From NCBI GenBank assembly GCA_023955635.1, contig JAMXHR010000016.1, positions 310,001 through 374,000 on the forward strand: 64,000 nt of DNA, in the 5' to 3' direction. Below, in pieces: positions 44,079 through 55,080 of the stretch (positions are counted from its first letter, which is position 1; every line of letters starts with the position of its first letter). Under the pieces are notes generated by a model. That model did no database searches and was not told where the DNA came from. It saw nothing but the letters and a program-made list of their open reading frames with translations. The DNA is from Methanosarcina sp. ERenArc_MAG2 (GTDB taxonomy: Archaea; Halobacteriota; Methanosarcinia; Methanosarcinales; Methanosarcinaceae). The position numbers and the translations under genes are program-made.

Positions 44079-44327
44079 TTGCATATATTTGAACAGGAGG
44101 GAACAGCTATCACTGAAGAACTTAATCACGACAATCTTTCGCATTTGATTGAACACTGGATCGAGCATAACGACAGCCATATACAGAGCTTTAGGGAATG
44201 GGCTCAGAAAGCCAAAAAAGATGGTTTTCTCGAAGCTTCTGAAGATATTCTTGAAGCTGCCACTAAAATTGAAGAAGCAAACGAGTACCTTAATAAGGCA
44301 AAAGAAGGGCTTTTTCATCTACGTTGA
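44079..44327 (+). CDS. Small helical protein of unknown function
   Basis: 82 residues if started at TTG 44079. The strong site GGAGGG (44096-44101) lies inside this frame, so translation may really start at a near-cognate codon such as ATC 44109 (ITEELNHDNLSHLIEHWIEH). The body is helical: WIEHNDSHIQSFREWAQKAK and ASEDILEAATKIEEANEYL. Similar small proteins are common in Methanosarcina genomes to my knowledge, without known function. His and Glu are rich in the first helix, which could bind metal. Confidence 0.6.
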   Translation: MHIFEQEGTAITEELNHDNLSHLIEHWIEHNDSHIQSFREWAQKAKKDGFLEASEDILEAATKIEEANEYLNKAKEGLFHLR

Positions 44328-44466
44328 AAAGTGTAAGAGCTAGATCCAATAATTTAGTATCTTCTAATTAATATTTTCTAATTAATATTTTCTAATTCTC
44401 TGTGCCGGGCTTTTTCCCGTCACTATCTTTTATTTTTTTTGTACAAAATATAGACAGTATAAGATT

Positions 44467-45318
44467 TTAATAGAATTTTTCGATCTCGTGCTTTACTTCT
44501 TCGATAGAAAACTTTTGCCTTACAAGGGGCTTTTCCCGGATAGCCGGTACCCTCTCCTCAAGTATATTTCGATCCTTTTTGTAAAAGATGCCGTTCGGAA
44601 TTTTATCTCCCCATTCCAGGGACCTTTCGAACGCCTTTACATGATTGTAAGGGTCATAATCTTCCTCGAGTTTGTAAATCCTGTCCCGATACCACTTGAA
44701 AGTATTTATTTTGTTGAAAGTAACACAGGGCTGAAGAATATCAAGAAGGGAAAACCCCTTGTGTGTTATCGCAGCCTTCATAAGTTCTTTGAGATACTCC
44801 GGATCTCCTGCAAAACCCCTGGATACAAAACTGCAGTCCTGAGAAATTGCCATTGCAAGAGGGTTCATTGATCCTTCAAGGACACCATAGGGCTGAATTG
44901 TTGTGTAGGTTCCCTGAGCTGTAGTAGGAGATGCCTGTCCCTTAGTCAGTCCATAGACCTGATTATTATGCACGAACAGAGTAATATTGGGATTTCGGCG
45001 GATTGCATGAAGGAAATGATTCCCTCCTTCTCCATAGCAGTCCCCATCTCCTGCAACTGCGATCACATGAAGGGAATGATTGGCAAGTTTTGCAGCTGTA
45101 GCTACAGGCAGGGTTCTTCCATGCAGTCCATTAAACGTATGGCATTTAATATAATGGGGCAGTTTTCCAGCCTGTCCTATCCCAGAAACAACAAGGACTT
45201 CCCATGGCTCTATGCCAAGTTCGACAAGTGCGTGTCTGATGGTCGAAAGAATCTGAAAGTTTCCGCATCCCGGACACCAGGCAGGAACCTGACCGTTGTA
45301 ATCTTCAGATGTAGGCAT
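44467..45318 (-). CDS. 2-oxoacid:ferredoxin oxidoreductase, beta subunit
   Basis: 283 residues. It has the thiamine-pyrophosphate site (GDGDCYGEGGNHFLHAIRRN, ending in NITLFVHNN), a CPGCGNFQ cluster motif at the N-terminus, and GLHGRTLPVATA. It is the two-subunit type (KorB-like) used for 2-oxoglutarate, pyruvate or other 2-oxo acids with ferredoxin. It overlaps the alpha gene by 14 bp, so the pair is coupled. The substrate is not readable from the sequence; in methanogens such enzymes feed carbon assimilation or amino-acid catabolism. Confidence 0.88.
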   Translation of the reverse strand: MPTSEDYNGQVPAWCPGCGNFQILSTIRHALVELGIEPWEVLVVSGIGQAGKLPHYIKCHTFNGLHGRTLPVATAAKLANHSLHVIAVAGDGDCYGEGGNHFLHAIRRNPNITLFVHNNQVYGLTKGQASPTTAQGTYTTIQPYGVLEGSMNPLAMAISQDCSFVSRGFAGDPEYLKELMKAAITHKGFSLLDILQPCVTFNKINTFKWYRDRIYKLEEDYDPYNHVKAFERSLEWGDKIPNGIFYKKDRNILEERVPAIREKPLVRQKFSIEEVKHEIEKFY

Positions 45319-47029
45319 GCAGTTCCTCCTTCAGGTTTTCAATAGTAAAAGGTCTTCCATCATATTTGGAAATCTGATGGGAGAACTCAAAGCCCGTCTC
45401 TGCCTTTATAAGTTTTGCAAACTGCCCTGTGGCATTGTTTTCTATGCAGATAGTAAGATCTGCGCTCTCAAGAACAGCAATATAATCGAATTTATCCCTC
45501 TCGGAAAGCGGGTATATCTGACTGAAGTGCATCATCGCAACTTTCTTATCTTTAGGAATGGTGTCAACCACCTCTTTTATTGCACCGTAGGTAGATCCAT
45601 GCCCTACGAGCACTGTTTTTGGAGAGGTATTGCCATATAGAAGTGGGGGTTCGATTTCTTTCGTAATAAGTGGCAGTTTCTTTAGCAACCTTTTCTGGAC
45701 CATTTTGATACGGGTTTCGCCATCCTCTATAATATGTCCTTCTTCATCATGCTCATCGCTGTCCGCTACGACAAGGTGTTTTCCGGCTTCGCCCGGGATT
45801 GCAAGAGGAGAGATTCCCGTATCTGAATATTTGAAACGTTTATATTCCTGCACTCCTTCAAGGTCTTTTTCCCTCAACCGATAATCATTGTAGATCAGTT
45901 TCTCCAGGTCAAAGCTTTTAAAGGTCCATTCAGACTCCGCGAGATACTGGTCAGACTGAATGAAGACAGGAATCTGATATTTTTCTGCAAGTTCGAATGC
46001 CCTGTTTGTAAGGTAGAAAGCCTGTTCTGGAGTTCCGGGCTCAAAAATTACTCTCGGGAACTCCCCATGTCCTGCATGAAGGATAAAAAGCAAGTCTCCC
46101 TGTTCCGTACGTGTAGGCAAACCCGTAGCAGGTCCAGGACGTTGCATTTCCGCAATCACAAGAGGGGTTTCGGTCATACCTACGAGGGAAAGTCCTTCTA
46201 CCATAAGAGCAAATCCTCCTCCAGACGTTCCTGTCATGGATCTTACACCTGCAAAAGAAGCTCCTATAGCCATATTAATAGCTGCAATTTCATCTTCCGC
46301 CTGCTCAACAACCAGGTGATATTCTTCTGCTCTGGAAGCAAAATATTCCATAATTCCTGTTGAAGGTGACATAGGATATGCGGAATAAAACTTACAGCCT
46401 GACATAAGGGCTCCCATCCCGATTGCATGCAGTCCGGTTATAAGCATGAGCCTTTTGTCTTCAGGCTCACGGATTTCGAAGGTTTTGCAGCGGGGACAAT
46501 TGGTAAGGGCATATTTATATCCCGCTTCTGCACAGGCTATATTACTCTGGATTATTTCTTCCCCTTTCTGCTTGAAAGTTTGTCTTAGAATATCTTTAAG
46601 GACTTCAAGCCCCAGATCAAGCAGTCCAAGTGTTGCCCCTGTTGCTACGGTATTCGCCATGACACTATTCTTTCCAACATCCAGGGCTATTTTTTTGAAA
46701 GGGATATCTACGAATTCAGGTCCTTCAAATTTCTTTTTGACAGTCTCGGAATCATAAAGGATAAATCCGCCGTCCTTTACGCTTTTTTTGTGAATCTCTA
46801 TAGTGTTCAGGTCAAGAGCAAGAAGAATATCCATCATCTCTCTTGAGGCAGATACCTTCTGGTCAGAAAAGCGAATCTGGTAAAAGTTATGTCCGCCCCG
46901 TATCCTGGACATGTAGTCCTGGTGCGTAAATACATGGTAACCTAATCGGGAAAAGATTTTCGCAAGGGCTCCTCCTACGGTCTGTAGTCCCTGCCCGGCT
47001 TCTCCTCCTACTCGAAGTGTATAGTCCAG
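45305..47029 (-). CDS. 2-oxoacid:ferredoxin oxidoreductase, fused gamma-alpha subunit
   Basis: 575 residues if started at CTG 47029. The conserved gamma-domain start (DYTLRVGGEAGQGLQTVGGA) lies upstream of the first ATG (46912, MSRIRGGHNFYQIRF), so that ATG would lose ~39 residues. No ATG, GTG or TTG fits; a GGGGG run about 8 nt before the CTG makes CTG the best guess. The gamma domain is followed by the alpha domain (MLITGLHAIGMGALMSGCKF, YPMSPSTGIMEYF, VEQAEDEIAAINMAIGAS and MTGTSGGGFALM). It forms the functional enzyme with the overlapping beta subunit. Confidence 0.85.
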   Translation of the reverse strand: MDYTLRVGGEAGQGLQTVGGALAKIFSRLGYHVFTHQDYMSRIRGGHNFYQIRFSDQKVSASREMMDILLALDLNTIEIHKKSVKDGGFILYDSETVKKKFEGPEFVDIPFKKIALDVGKNSVMANTVATGATLGLLDLGLEVLKDILRQTFKQKGEEIIQSNIACAEAGYKYALTNCPRCKTFEIREPEDKRLMLITGLHAIGMGALMSGCKFYSAYPMSPSTGIMEYFASRAEEYHLVVEQAEDEIAAINMAIGASFAGVRSMTGTSGGGFALMVEGLSLVGMTETPLVIAEMQRPGPATGLPTRTEQGDLLFILHAGHGEFPRVIFEPGTPEQAFYLTNRAFELAEKYQIPVFIQSDQYLAESEWTFKSFDLEKLIYNDYRLREKDLEGVQEYKRFKYSDTGISPLAIPGEAGKHLVVADSDEHDEEGHIIEDGETRIKMVQKRLLKKLPLITKEIEPPLLYGNTSPKTVLVGHGSTYGAIKEVVDTIPKDKKVAMMHFSQIYPLSERDKFDYIAVLESADLTICIENNATGQFAKLIKAETGFEFSHQISKYDGRPFTIENLKEELHAYI

Positions 47030-47757
47030 AAACTTAACCCCCGATATTTCTCTTATTTTTACTTTCTCCGGACAAATTAAGTTATAAATAAAGTTCCGAT
47101 TTCGTTAATTTGAATTTTTTACGTCTTTTTAAAATGATTGCAGCAAAACAAAAATTTCTTCAGGCCAGTTTTCTGTTTTCTACGGTTGCTGATTCAATTA
47201 GCCTTTTCTTCTTTTTAGCTCCTCTGAAGAGATATTATTATTAGACCTTAAATAATCTTGCTTCTCGCTCTTATCTGAAATTAAAGGCCGGAGAAAGTAG
47301 GGAGTTGAGTATTAAAATAAATAAAGTGACTTTTCAAAAAGGAATACAGCCTATCAAAGCAATTCCCAATATCCATATGTTCATTTGGAGTATCCTGTAA
47401 TATCAAAAAGCAAAATATAGCCGCCTTAAATTCAGAATTAAGGAGGGATAGAGAAAGGATAAGTAAATAGTGAAAGATAAAATTTTCTCCATTTCAAATA
47501 ACACAGAAATTTCTAAAGTAGTTTAATTTTAAGTTTCTCAAACTTTATAAAAAAAGAGATGAAAATGCTATGGTAGAATAAACTGAACTAAAATATGGTC
47601 CTTATCCCCGTATCTCTTACCGGGGAAGAGGACTTTTGCCTGGCGAGTTTTCTGTTTATGGTCGATTTATCTTTGTATGGTCGATTTATCTTTTTTTCCT
47701 CATGCACTGAGATAGAAATTTAAGAGCCTTACTCAAAGACCTTTTTAGTCCTCAATT
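47030..47757. other. Gene-free spacer between OFOR and hmgA
   Basis: 728 bp, AT-rich. Only a short direct repeat TATGGTCGATTTATCTTT (about 47656 and 47676) is notable. No ORF, tRNA or hairpin with a T-tract recognised. Confidence 0.3.
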
Positions 47758-49014
47758 TTAGAATTTTCCACGACCTAGCTGCGCGTGAGCACGTGCCAGA
47801 TGTCCGGCAGCCTGGGCACCAATTAGGGAAATTTCTCCTGCAAGCACAGCAGACGCTACAATTTCTGCAAATTTTCTAGAATTACTCCCGGGAATATCTC
47901 CTGCTCCTGCAACGTCAAGAATATTAAGGCAATCTCTTTGAGTCCCAAGGCCAGTACCTCCTCCGACTGTTCCTACAGGCAGAGAAGGCAGGGTAACAGA
48001 ACAGTGAATTTCTTCATATTTCGTAAGTTCCATGCTCGTAATTGCAGTGCTGCCTTCAACAACATGAGCTGCATCCTGTCCGCAGGCCAGGTAGATAGCA
48101 GCGATAATATTTGCAGCATGGGCATTAAAACCAAGAGCTCCTGCTCTTGCCGAGCCTAAAAGATTTTTGCTGTAGTTTACTTCAAACATGGACTCAGGTG
48201 TGCATTTTAAGGTTTCCTGGACGATTTCCTGAGGAATGGTAACCTCAGCTACAACAGTTTTTCCTCTCCCGAGAATCGTGCTTATTGAGGCTGGTTTCTT
48301 GTCGGTACACATATTTCCTGAAAGAGAAATAGCATGTGCTCCGAATTCGTCTTCTATCAGGTGCGATATTGCATCAGTGGCTATGGTCACCATGTTCATA
48401 CCCATGGCGTCTTTTGTATCGTACGAGAATCTGAGGTATACATATGTACCTGTTACAAAGGGTTTTACAGAGAGTAGTTTTCCAAAGCGGGTAGTTTTTT
48501 CGGCTACCTCTTTCATGTGCTCGAAAATCTCAGGACACTTAACCCATTCATAAAATTTTTTGGCCCTATCAAGGCTATCAAGCTTAAAAACAGGAGCTCG
48601 GGTCATCTCGTCTTCAAAAATTCGGACATTTGCTCCTCCTGACTTCGTAATGGCCGAGCAGCCGCGATTTACACTGGCAACAAGAGCCCCTTCAGTTGTA
48701 GCAAGGGGGATATAGTACTCAGCATTTGCGTATTCCCCTTTTACTTTTAGAAGCCCGGCAACTCCGAGAGGAATCTGAACCGCACCTATCATATTTTCAA
48801 TATTTTTCTTAGTTGTGGTTTCCACATCAAGGGAAAAGTTCTGGATATGCTCGAACTCAAGTTTTGCAAACTCCTGTATTGCAAGCCGTCTGAGTTTTAC
48901 TGCTGTTAAAGGGTCTGTAAATTCCTCAATCTTGCGGAAGGCTATATCTCCGTCCACGATTTTCTGTAAAAGAAGTTTATCTTCTTTATTTAGTTCATAG
49001 TCCTTTTGAAACAT
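47758..49014 (-). CDS. hmgA: HMG-CoA reductase (class I, archaeal)
   Basis: Makes mevalonate from HMG-CoA with NAD(P)H for isoprenoid ether lipids. 418 residues. Motifs are ENMIGAVQIPLGVAG, TTEGALVASVNRGC, ITKSGGANV, DAMGMNMV, and the NADPH-binding/catalytic end GTVGGGTGLGTQ with catalytic His in AAGHLARAHAQL. It starts at ATG 49014 (MFQKDYELNKED). Monocistronic; the spacer upstream is ~600 bp without a gene. Confidence 0.96.
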   Translation of the reverse strand: MFQKDYELNKEDKLLLQKIVDGDIAFRKIEEFTDPLTAVKLRRLAIQEFAKLEFEHIQNFSLDVETTTKKNIENMIGAVQIPLGVAGLLKVKGEYANAEYYIPLATTEGALVASVNRGCSAITKSGGANVRIFEDEMTRAPVFKLDSLDRAKKFYEWVKCPEIFEHMKEVAEKTTRFGKLLSVKPFVTGTYVYLRFSYDTKDAMGMNMVTIATDAISHLIEDEFGAHAISLSGNMCTDKKPASISTILGRGKTVVAEVTIPQEIVQETLKCTPESMFEVNYSKNLLGSARAGALGFNAHAANIIAAIYLACGQDAAHVVEGSTAITSMELTKYEEIHCSVTLPSLPVGTVGGGTGLGTQRDCLNILDVAGAGDIPGSNSRKFAEIVASAVLAGEISLIGAQAAGHLARAHAQLGRGKF

Positions 49015-49614
49015 GAAACCACCTGCTTAAATTATTTTCCCGTATCCTCAAAATGAATTAACTAAAAGATTAAAATATTGAATATTAGTTGAAGTATTAT
49101 TTTATTAGCTGAGTCCAAACCCCATTTGTTCTTAATCATTAAGATTTTTTAAGATTGCTTTCATGATTGAAAACCCGACTGGTCACTCAAAATACGCGAT
49201 TTAAAGAAGTGAACTTTGAGTTTTGAGATTGGCTCTATATAAAATGCATTTTTATCCCAATTATACGTATATTGGAATATAGTTCATTCCTTGATATTAC
49301 ATTTTCTAGTATTTTAAAACTGTATAAAAAAACTAGCATTGAATATAAAAAGCTTTGTCGGTTCACACAAACAATGAAAAAATAGTTATAAATATTTATG
49401 AATCAAATTTAAGATTTTATCGAGAAATTTTCAGGTCCGGAGAAATTAAGCACTCCAGTTCAAACTTAAATGTCCGTGATTGGAGATAGTCGAGTTAAAG
49501 TACAGGTAGGTTGAAGAAAACCTTATTTAAGAAAAGATCACAACAAAACGAATCTAAATGTTTAAAGCCAGTGTTTATCAAGTACTGGACGTAATTTTTA
49601 GAGATCTTTCAGGC
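49015..49614. other. Gene-free spacer upstream of hmgA
   Basis: 600 bp, AT-rich. A decayed inverted-repeat fragment (GAACTTTGAGTTTTGAGATT, near 49210) resembles the 24548-24683 element. Nothing else supported. Confidence 0.3.
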
Positions 49615-49983
49615 TTAGAAATTAATGATAAGCTGGTTTTCTTCGGTATATCTAAGAAAAAGTCCGGCCACATCTTTTGAACATATAAATTCGATTCCCG
49701 GAATCAATTCTTCTTTCTTAAGCCCGATCATGTCCGAGGCAAGCTGGCAGCACCGGAACTCTACTCCCATATCTATGCATTCCTGAACAGCTGCATTATA
49801 CTTGGGTGATCCTCTTATTTTATCTTTCTTTGCAAGCAATACTCCCATCGGTCCCCATAGAATAACAAGCACATCGAGTCCCTGACTCCGGTAATACTTC
49901 GCAAACTTGAGAGTTTCCTGCGGGCTGGTGCTTTCATACACCATATTTTTAAGCAGTAGTAATACCTTTTTGACTTTTGGCAT
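49615..49983 (-). CDS. DsrE-family protein
   Basis: 122 residues with the DsrE/TusD-type fold: strand LLLLKNMVYESTSPQETLKF, then VLVILWGPMGVLLAKKD, and a conserved Cys region (MGVEFRCCQLASDM). The two adjacent Cys are where sulfur-carrying members bind persulfide. It starts at ATG 49983, with a good box A 49 bp upstream. Monocistronic; the partner is unknown. Confidence 0.82.
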   Translation of the reverse strand: MPKVKKVLLLLKNMVYESTSPQETLKFAKYYRSQGLDVLVILWGPMGVLLAKKDKIRGSPKYNAAVQECIDMGVEFRCCQLASDMIGLKKEELIPGIEFICSKDVAGLFLRYTEENQLIINF

Positions 49984-50031
49984 AAGAACTCCAGGTCTAA
50001 ATAATACATTTCTGAAACAGATTACCTGGAT

Positions 50032-50041
50032 GTATATAAAG
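50032..50041 (-). promoter_or_regulatory. Box A for DsrE-family gene
   Basis: The complement reads CTTTATATAC, 49-58 bp before the start codon. A good consensus match. Confidence 0.6.
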
Positions 50042-50494
50042 TTTCACATTGGAAGTGAGAGTATACATTTTTTCACTTTAGTTAAATAATTTTATTCATC
50101 TGTCCGGAAACCAGCGAAATCTGGATAGTTACACCTGATTAGCTAACTCTATATAAGGCTCATTAACCCCTAAAAATGAATCCATTTTGGAGGGTCATAT
50201 TTATATTGTAAACTAAGAATTTGATTTTATTACTCTGTATAATATCTACGGTAGTAAGACGAACTGCTTCATAAATAAACACGAAATTGGGGATAACTCC
50301 AAACATCTAGCTGACGACTATGACAGTTTAGAAACTCACCAAAAATAACATCGCAGTTAAGAATGAGAAAATCAATTTCACAATTGGCGTGCAGGGTTAA
50401 AGTCGGGGGCTGAATTTAATGAAATTCAACCTTAAGGTGCCCTTAAAAAGCTGGAAAAAAGAGACAGTATTTGAATCATAACTTAGATTTTTAT
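50042..50494. other. Gene-free spacer
   Basis: About 450 bp downstream of valS and upstream of the DsrE-family promoter. AT-rich; no ORF or repeat recognised. Confidence 0.3.
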
Positions 50495-50519
50495 GAAAAA
50501 AGGTAAGCATAAGCTTACC
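50495..50519 (-). terminator. Terminator overlapping the valS stop codon
   Basis: Read on the minus strand: GGTAAGC-TTAT-GCTTACC, a perfect 7-bp stem, followed by six T. The TAA of valS (50515-50517) is part of the left arm. Confidence 0.75.
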
Positions 50520-53124
50520 TTACAATCACAACAACCGCACCTCTGACTTCAATCACATCGACTTCCCTGCCGCCTGAGATTACTTCTTTTCTTATCTCAA
50601 CGGCTTCGGGCTCGATATCGACCTGTTCGCCATTTACAATAAAGGTTATTTTTCCCAAAATTGCCTGGGCTTCAACAGCAGCAGGAACTTCTGCCTTGAG
50701 GGCTTCTATAACGGCACCTGCATCTTTCCTGAATCGGGGTCCGAGAATGCCCATATTTGGTTTAACTTCCACGGGCACATATTCAAAGGAAGGAGCACCT
50801 TCCATCAACTCAACTTCCGAGTTCGTAGCGCCTGCAATATCCCCTGTATCGATATCTGCGTTGTAAATCTCGATCTTTTTCAGGGGAGCATTAAGAGCCA
50901 TTCCCAGGTCAGACTTATACCTGCGAACTTCGCCTGTAATGTTTTTGATCAGTTCTCCTGCAGCTTCAGCGTCTTCACTTATTAAGCTTTCATCGACTGC
51001 AGGCCAGGCCTGTGTGTGGACGCTTTCATCGCTAAATCTGGAATACAACTCTTCCGCAAAGAAAGGTATGAAAGGCGCAAGCAGAAGCGAAAGAGTTTTT
51101 ATTGTTTTGTAGAGAACGTACTGGGCTGCTCTCCTGTCTTCAGGCTCATCGCCGTAAAGCCTGCCTTTTACAAGTTCCAGATAGTTGTCAGCAAGGACTT
51201 CCCAGGCGAAACCTCTTATGGCCTTAAAAGTCGAATCAAACTGGTATCCGTCAAGCTCTTTTGTGGCAGTGTCCACAAGCCTGTTAAGCTTGCTCAGGAG
51301 CCACCTATCAATTGTAAGGAGGGAATCAGTCGGGAATGTTTCAACATCTTCAGGCTCGAAGCCCTTCAGGTGAGACATTGAGAAGCGATAGATGCTCCAC
51401 ATCTTCTGGAGGAAACGAGAAGCTGAAACTACATCCTTCCAGCGGAACATTACGTCCGAACCTGTGGAGCCGCCAACTGCACCCCACTGCCTGAAAGCAT
51501 CAGCACTGTGCTGTGTGGTTACTTCTTCGGGGGAAATCACGTTTCCAAGGGACTTGCTCATCTTATGCCCGTCAGGTCCGAGAACCATGCCGTTGACCAT
51601 TATAGAATCCCAGGGTTTCTTGCCTTCAATGGCCAGGCTCCGAAGGATCGTATAGAAAGACCAGGTTCTGATGATGTCATGGCCCTGGGGACGTATCTGT
51701 GCAGGCAGACGGAGTTTGTGCTCGCTTTCCCAGCCAGTGACATGCAATGCCGTAATCGAGGAATCCATCCAGGTGTCCAGCACATCGGTTTCAGGTTCAA
51801 AATCAGTTGATCCGCAGGTACATGCTTTCTTTGGGGCCGCTTCATTTGGGTCAATCGGAAGCCAGCTCTCTTCTGCGATCATGACTTCCCCACACTGTTT
51901 GCAGTACCAGATCGGGATCGGGGTTGCAAAGATTCTCTGCCTGGAAATACACCAGTCCCATTCCATGGTGTTTGTCCAGTTCTGGAGCCTGACTTTCATA
52001 TACTCAGGATACCAGTTAATTTCATCTGCAGCTTTCAGGATGCCCTCATGATCGATCTTTACGAACCACTGAGGCCCGGAAAGAGTCTCTATGGGAGTGT
52101 CACAGCGCCAGCATAGCCCGACATTCTGCTCCAGGGGCTTCTGGTCGTAAAGGAAACCTGCGGTTTTGAGGTCAGAAATGACAGCTTCTCTGCATTCAGT
52201 AATGCTCATGCCTTCGTACTTGCCTGCCGCTTCTGTCATCTTGCCCTGTTTATCAATTGCTTTTACAAGAGGCAGCCCGTATTTCACCCACCAGCGTATG
52301 TCCTGCTTGTCCCCGAAAGTACAGATCATCACAGCGCCTGTACCGAATTCAGGCTCAACGGCTTCATCAGCAATCAGAGTAACTTTCTGCCTGAAGATGG
52401 GCACTGTAATCTCCTTACCAATATACTGGCTGTAACGCTCATCTTTAGGGTTGACTGCAACTGCGACGCAGGCTGCCATCAGTTCTGGCCTTGTAGTTGC
52501 GATATCTACCTTGTCGAAGTGGACGAAATTAAGTTTAGTTTGCCCTTCATTATATTCGACTTCTGCAAAAGCAATGGCAGTTTCACAGCGGGGGCACCAG
52601 TTGACAGGATGATCCTCATGATAGATGTATCCATTATTGTACATTCTGACAAAAGACTTCTGTGTTTTTACAAAATATGAGGGTTCCATGGTAACAAATT
52701 CGTTACTCCAGTCCACAGAAAAGCCCAGGCGCAGCATAGTTTTGCGCATCTTGTCGATATTTCCCGCAGTCAATTCCCTGCACATTTTCCGAAACTCGGC
52801 ACGAGGGACCTGATTTTTCGTTATCCCGTGAGTTTCTTCAACCTTAACTTCGGTTGGCAGGCCATGGCAGTCCCAGCCCTGAGGGAACATCACATTGTAC
52901 CCGCGCATGCGTTTATATCGGGCAACAAAGTCAATATAGCACCAGTTGAGCGCATTTCCGATGTGAAAATTGCCTGTAGGGTAAGGGGGTGGGGTGTCGA
53001 TAATGTATTGGGGTCGGGTATCTTCTCCCCAATTGAAGTGGTACATGGAGAGGTTCCACTTCTCCATCCACTTTTCCTCAACCTCATTTGCATTATATTC
53101 TTTTGAAATTTCCGATTCTGTCAT
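50515..53124 (-). CDS. valS: Valyl-tRNA synthetase
   Basis: 869 residues, full length for archaeal ValRS. The class I HIGH motif appears as [12 protein letters not shown] near residue 50, and KMSKS as [12 protein letters not shown]. The editing domain lies between them ([20 protein letters not shown]). Zn-type Cys clusters are visible ([18 protein letters not shown] with KACTCGS). The anticodon-binding helical domain and a short C-terminal strand domain follow. ATG 53124 has a clear upstream purine-rich site. Monocistronic with its own terminator. Confidence 0.97.
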   Translation of the reverse strand: MTESEISKEYNANEVEEKWMEKWNLSMYHFNWGEDTRPQYIIDTPPPYPTGNFHIGNALNWCYIDFVARYKRMRGYNVMFPQGWDCHGLPTEVKVEETHGITKNQVPRAEFRKMCRELTAGNIDKMRKTMLRLGFSVDWSNEFVTMEPSYFVKTQKSFVRMYNNGYIYHEDHPVNWCPRCETAIAFAEVEYNEGQTKLNFVHFDKVDIATTRPELMAACVAVAVNPKDERYSQYIGKEITVPIFRQKVTLIADEAVEPEFGTGAVMICTFGDKQDIRWWVKYGLPLVKAIDKQGKMTEAAGKYEGMSITECREAVISDLKTAGFLYDQKPLEQNVGLCWRCDTPIETLSGPQWFVKIDHEGILKAADEINWYPEYMKVRLQNWTNTMEWDWCISRQRIFATPIPIWYCKQCGEVMIAEESWLPIDPNEAAPKKACTCGSTDFEPETDVLDTWMDSSITALHVTGWESEHKLRLPAQIRPQGHDIIRTWSFYTILRSLAIEGKKPWDSIMVNGMVLGPDGHKMSKSLGNVISPEEVTTQHSADAFRQWGAVGGSTGSDVMFRWKDVVSASRFLQKMWSIYRFSMSHLKGFEPEDVETFPTDSLLTIDRWLLSKLNRLVDTATKELDGYQFDSTFKAIRGFAWEVLADNYLELVKGRLYGDEPEDRRAAQYVLYKTIKTLSLLLAPFIPFFAEELYSRFSDESVHTQAWPAVDESLISEDAEAAGELIKNITGEVRRYKSDLGMALNAPLKKIEIYNADIDTGDIAGATNSEVELMEGAPSFEYVPVEVKPNMGILGPRFRKDAGAVIEALKAEVPAAVEAQAILGKITFIVNGEQVDIEPEAVEIRKEVISGGREVDVIEVRGAVVVIVR

Positions 53125-53511
53125 AAAGACACTCCATGATTGGAAAATAGTATAAGAATTTCTTGGGTTTTAGAGTGCTTGCGATTATTTAAATATATCT
53201 GGTTTTGGATGGAGTGAATATCTCTTATCGTTCAATGACTATCCAATGTCTATCAGGAATATACATCTGGCTTTCATTGATTGCATTTTTATCCGCAGAA
53301 CCTACCTGAAGGAATAAAAAGAGATTAGAATCAGTTTAACGACGTTTTCATGTTGTAAAAAGATAACAATGTAGCCAGAAGATAACAATTATCAAGAAAA
53401 TTGTGGAAAAGTATTGAGAGGGAGAGAAATACCTTTAGACTAAAATATAAAAAAGAAGTTCAGCTTAAATTCAGCTTAGAAAAGGCTGATTTCTACTTTT
53501 CGCCCCCATTT
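53125..53511. other. Gene-free spacer
   Basis: 387 bp between valS and the HAD pseudogene; no ORF, repeat or clear signal apart from AT-rich sequence. Confidence 0.3.
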
Positions 53512-54091
53512 TCATGAATATTTCCATGCATCACGGATATGAATTCCATTCATTCCAAGACTCTGGGGTGGGTAGATGTCGTTTTCGGGCGTGTCACCAA
53601 TTAAGAGCACTTCCCGGGGTTCAAGTCCAAGGCGATCGAGAGCCATTGTGAAAAGGCGCGTGTCAGGTTTCTTTATACCATGATCGGAAGACATTATTAC
53701 GAAATTAAAGCGGTCATACAGGCCCAGAAAACGAAGTTCCTGTTCCGTAAAGACCCTCTGGGCATTGGAAACTGCATTTAGGAACATTTCTGTATTTTTC
53801 GAGCAGGTGCGAACTCTGAGGGTAAGCTTCCAGTTTTTTTAAAGATACAGTCCTGAAGGTTCTGGCAGCTTCAATCCCAAGCCAGAAGGGATTAACTTCT
53901 CTAAAAGCATTTTCGGCACAGATTTCCGCAAAAATCTCTTCTATCCGAATATCCGGGTGCTGCTGGCCTGAGCTTCCAAGCCTGACTATGACTTTCCGCC
54001 TGTATTCTTCCCTGAGTCGATCAGGCTCAATTCTCACTCCCTGGAAAAGCAGCCACATGTTTAGGAATAAGACATATATTCCTATTACCAT
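53512..54091 (-). pseudogene. HAD-family hydrolase remnant, truncated and frameshifted
   Basis: A paralogue of the HAD gene at 57968. The upstream part (MWLLFQGVRIEPDRLREEYR ... EIFAEICAENAF) starts near 54060 without the N-terminal catalytic Asp motif. The frame then breaks after NVPKC (53780-53800) and resumes as AVSNAQRVFTEQELRFLGLY, SSDHGIKKPDTRLF and LLIGDTPENDIYPPQSLGM. An IS remnant begins 50 bp beyond the truncation, so mobile DNA probably removed the 5' end. Unlike the other broken genes here, loss of the nucleophile means it is truly inactive. Confidence 0.8.
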
Positions 54092-54139
54092 CTGTAATGT
54101 TTGTTAGAAGCCATTACAAATGATTAAAAGGAATCTAAT

Positions 54140-54663
54140 TTGACGCTACGCATAAAATATCCGGAAGAAATTGAAACTCGAATGAAAGCATTTTATGATA
54201 GTTTGAACGAGAAAGATCGGAGAAGATACGCAGCTATCGAAGCAATTAAATTAGGTCACGGAGGACAAATCTATATTAGTAGTGTTCTGGGCTGCCACTT
54301 TCAAACTGTCATGGCTGGAATTAATGAAATCACCAATGGTACAGAAACCCCAGAGGGTAGAATTCGAAAGCCTGGTAGAGGTAAAAAGAAAATCATCGAC
54401 ACGGTGAAAAATATCGATGAAATTTTTTTTAATATTCTAAAAAACCATACGGCTGGAAGCCCTACGGATAAAGAAATAAAATGGACGAACCTGAGCCTCA
54501 AGGATATTTCAAAGGCTTTTGAATCTAAGGGTATGAATATAACTCCCTATGTAGTAAAGCAGCTCTTAAAGAAACATGGTTTTGTAAAAAGGAAAATGCA
54601 AAAAGCTGTCACAATGAAAGACTCTAAAGATAGAAATGAGCAATTTGAGAGAATTCACGAGTT
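54140..54663 (+). pseudogene. ISAzo13-like transposase, N-terminal remnant
   Basis: The frame from 54140 reads RIKYPEEIETRMKAFYDSLN, KDRRRYAAIEAIKLGHGG and GRIRKPGRGKKKII, distantly like the N-terminus of the 55138 transposase (KRLFAAAEALSIGKGN and RAPGGGRKKIV). It ends after QFERIHEL, where an inverted-repeat sequence (TACGCATAGGTTTT ... AAAACCTATGCATA, about 54664-54745) begins. The DDE domain is missing. The following 54746-55078 is noncoding. Confidence 0.75.
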
Positions 54664-55080
54664 ACGCATAGGTTTTGCTGTAAAATCTGTGTATTTTTGA
54701 AGTTATCCATGCACAAGTTTTGTGGTAAAACCTATGCATAATTGCCTTTTTTACTTCAAAAAATGAGTAAATACAACCATAATTCCCCTGTTTTACATAG
54801 GTTTTACAAGAATCTGTGTACCAACATAGTCCTTAAACGCTGGCATTTTTCGTCAAAAATTAGGCGAAAAACCTCAACAAAAGAGGGGTAATATCCCTGA
54901 AATACCAACCTTTTATAGATAAATGTCGGGATTTGAAAAAATAGCATAAACACTGAGGTTTACATTTAAACCTCTGCTTATTTCCAATTCACTATCTTAT
55001 ATCTATGTTTTTAAGGTTCTGTCAAGTTAACGGGTGCTGGACGTTTGATAGGTTCAACTGTAGCTGGAGAATTCCTTAGT

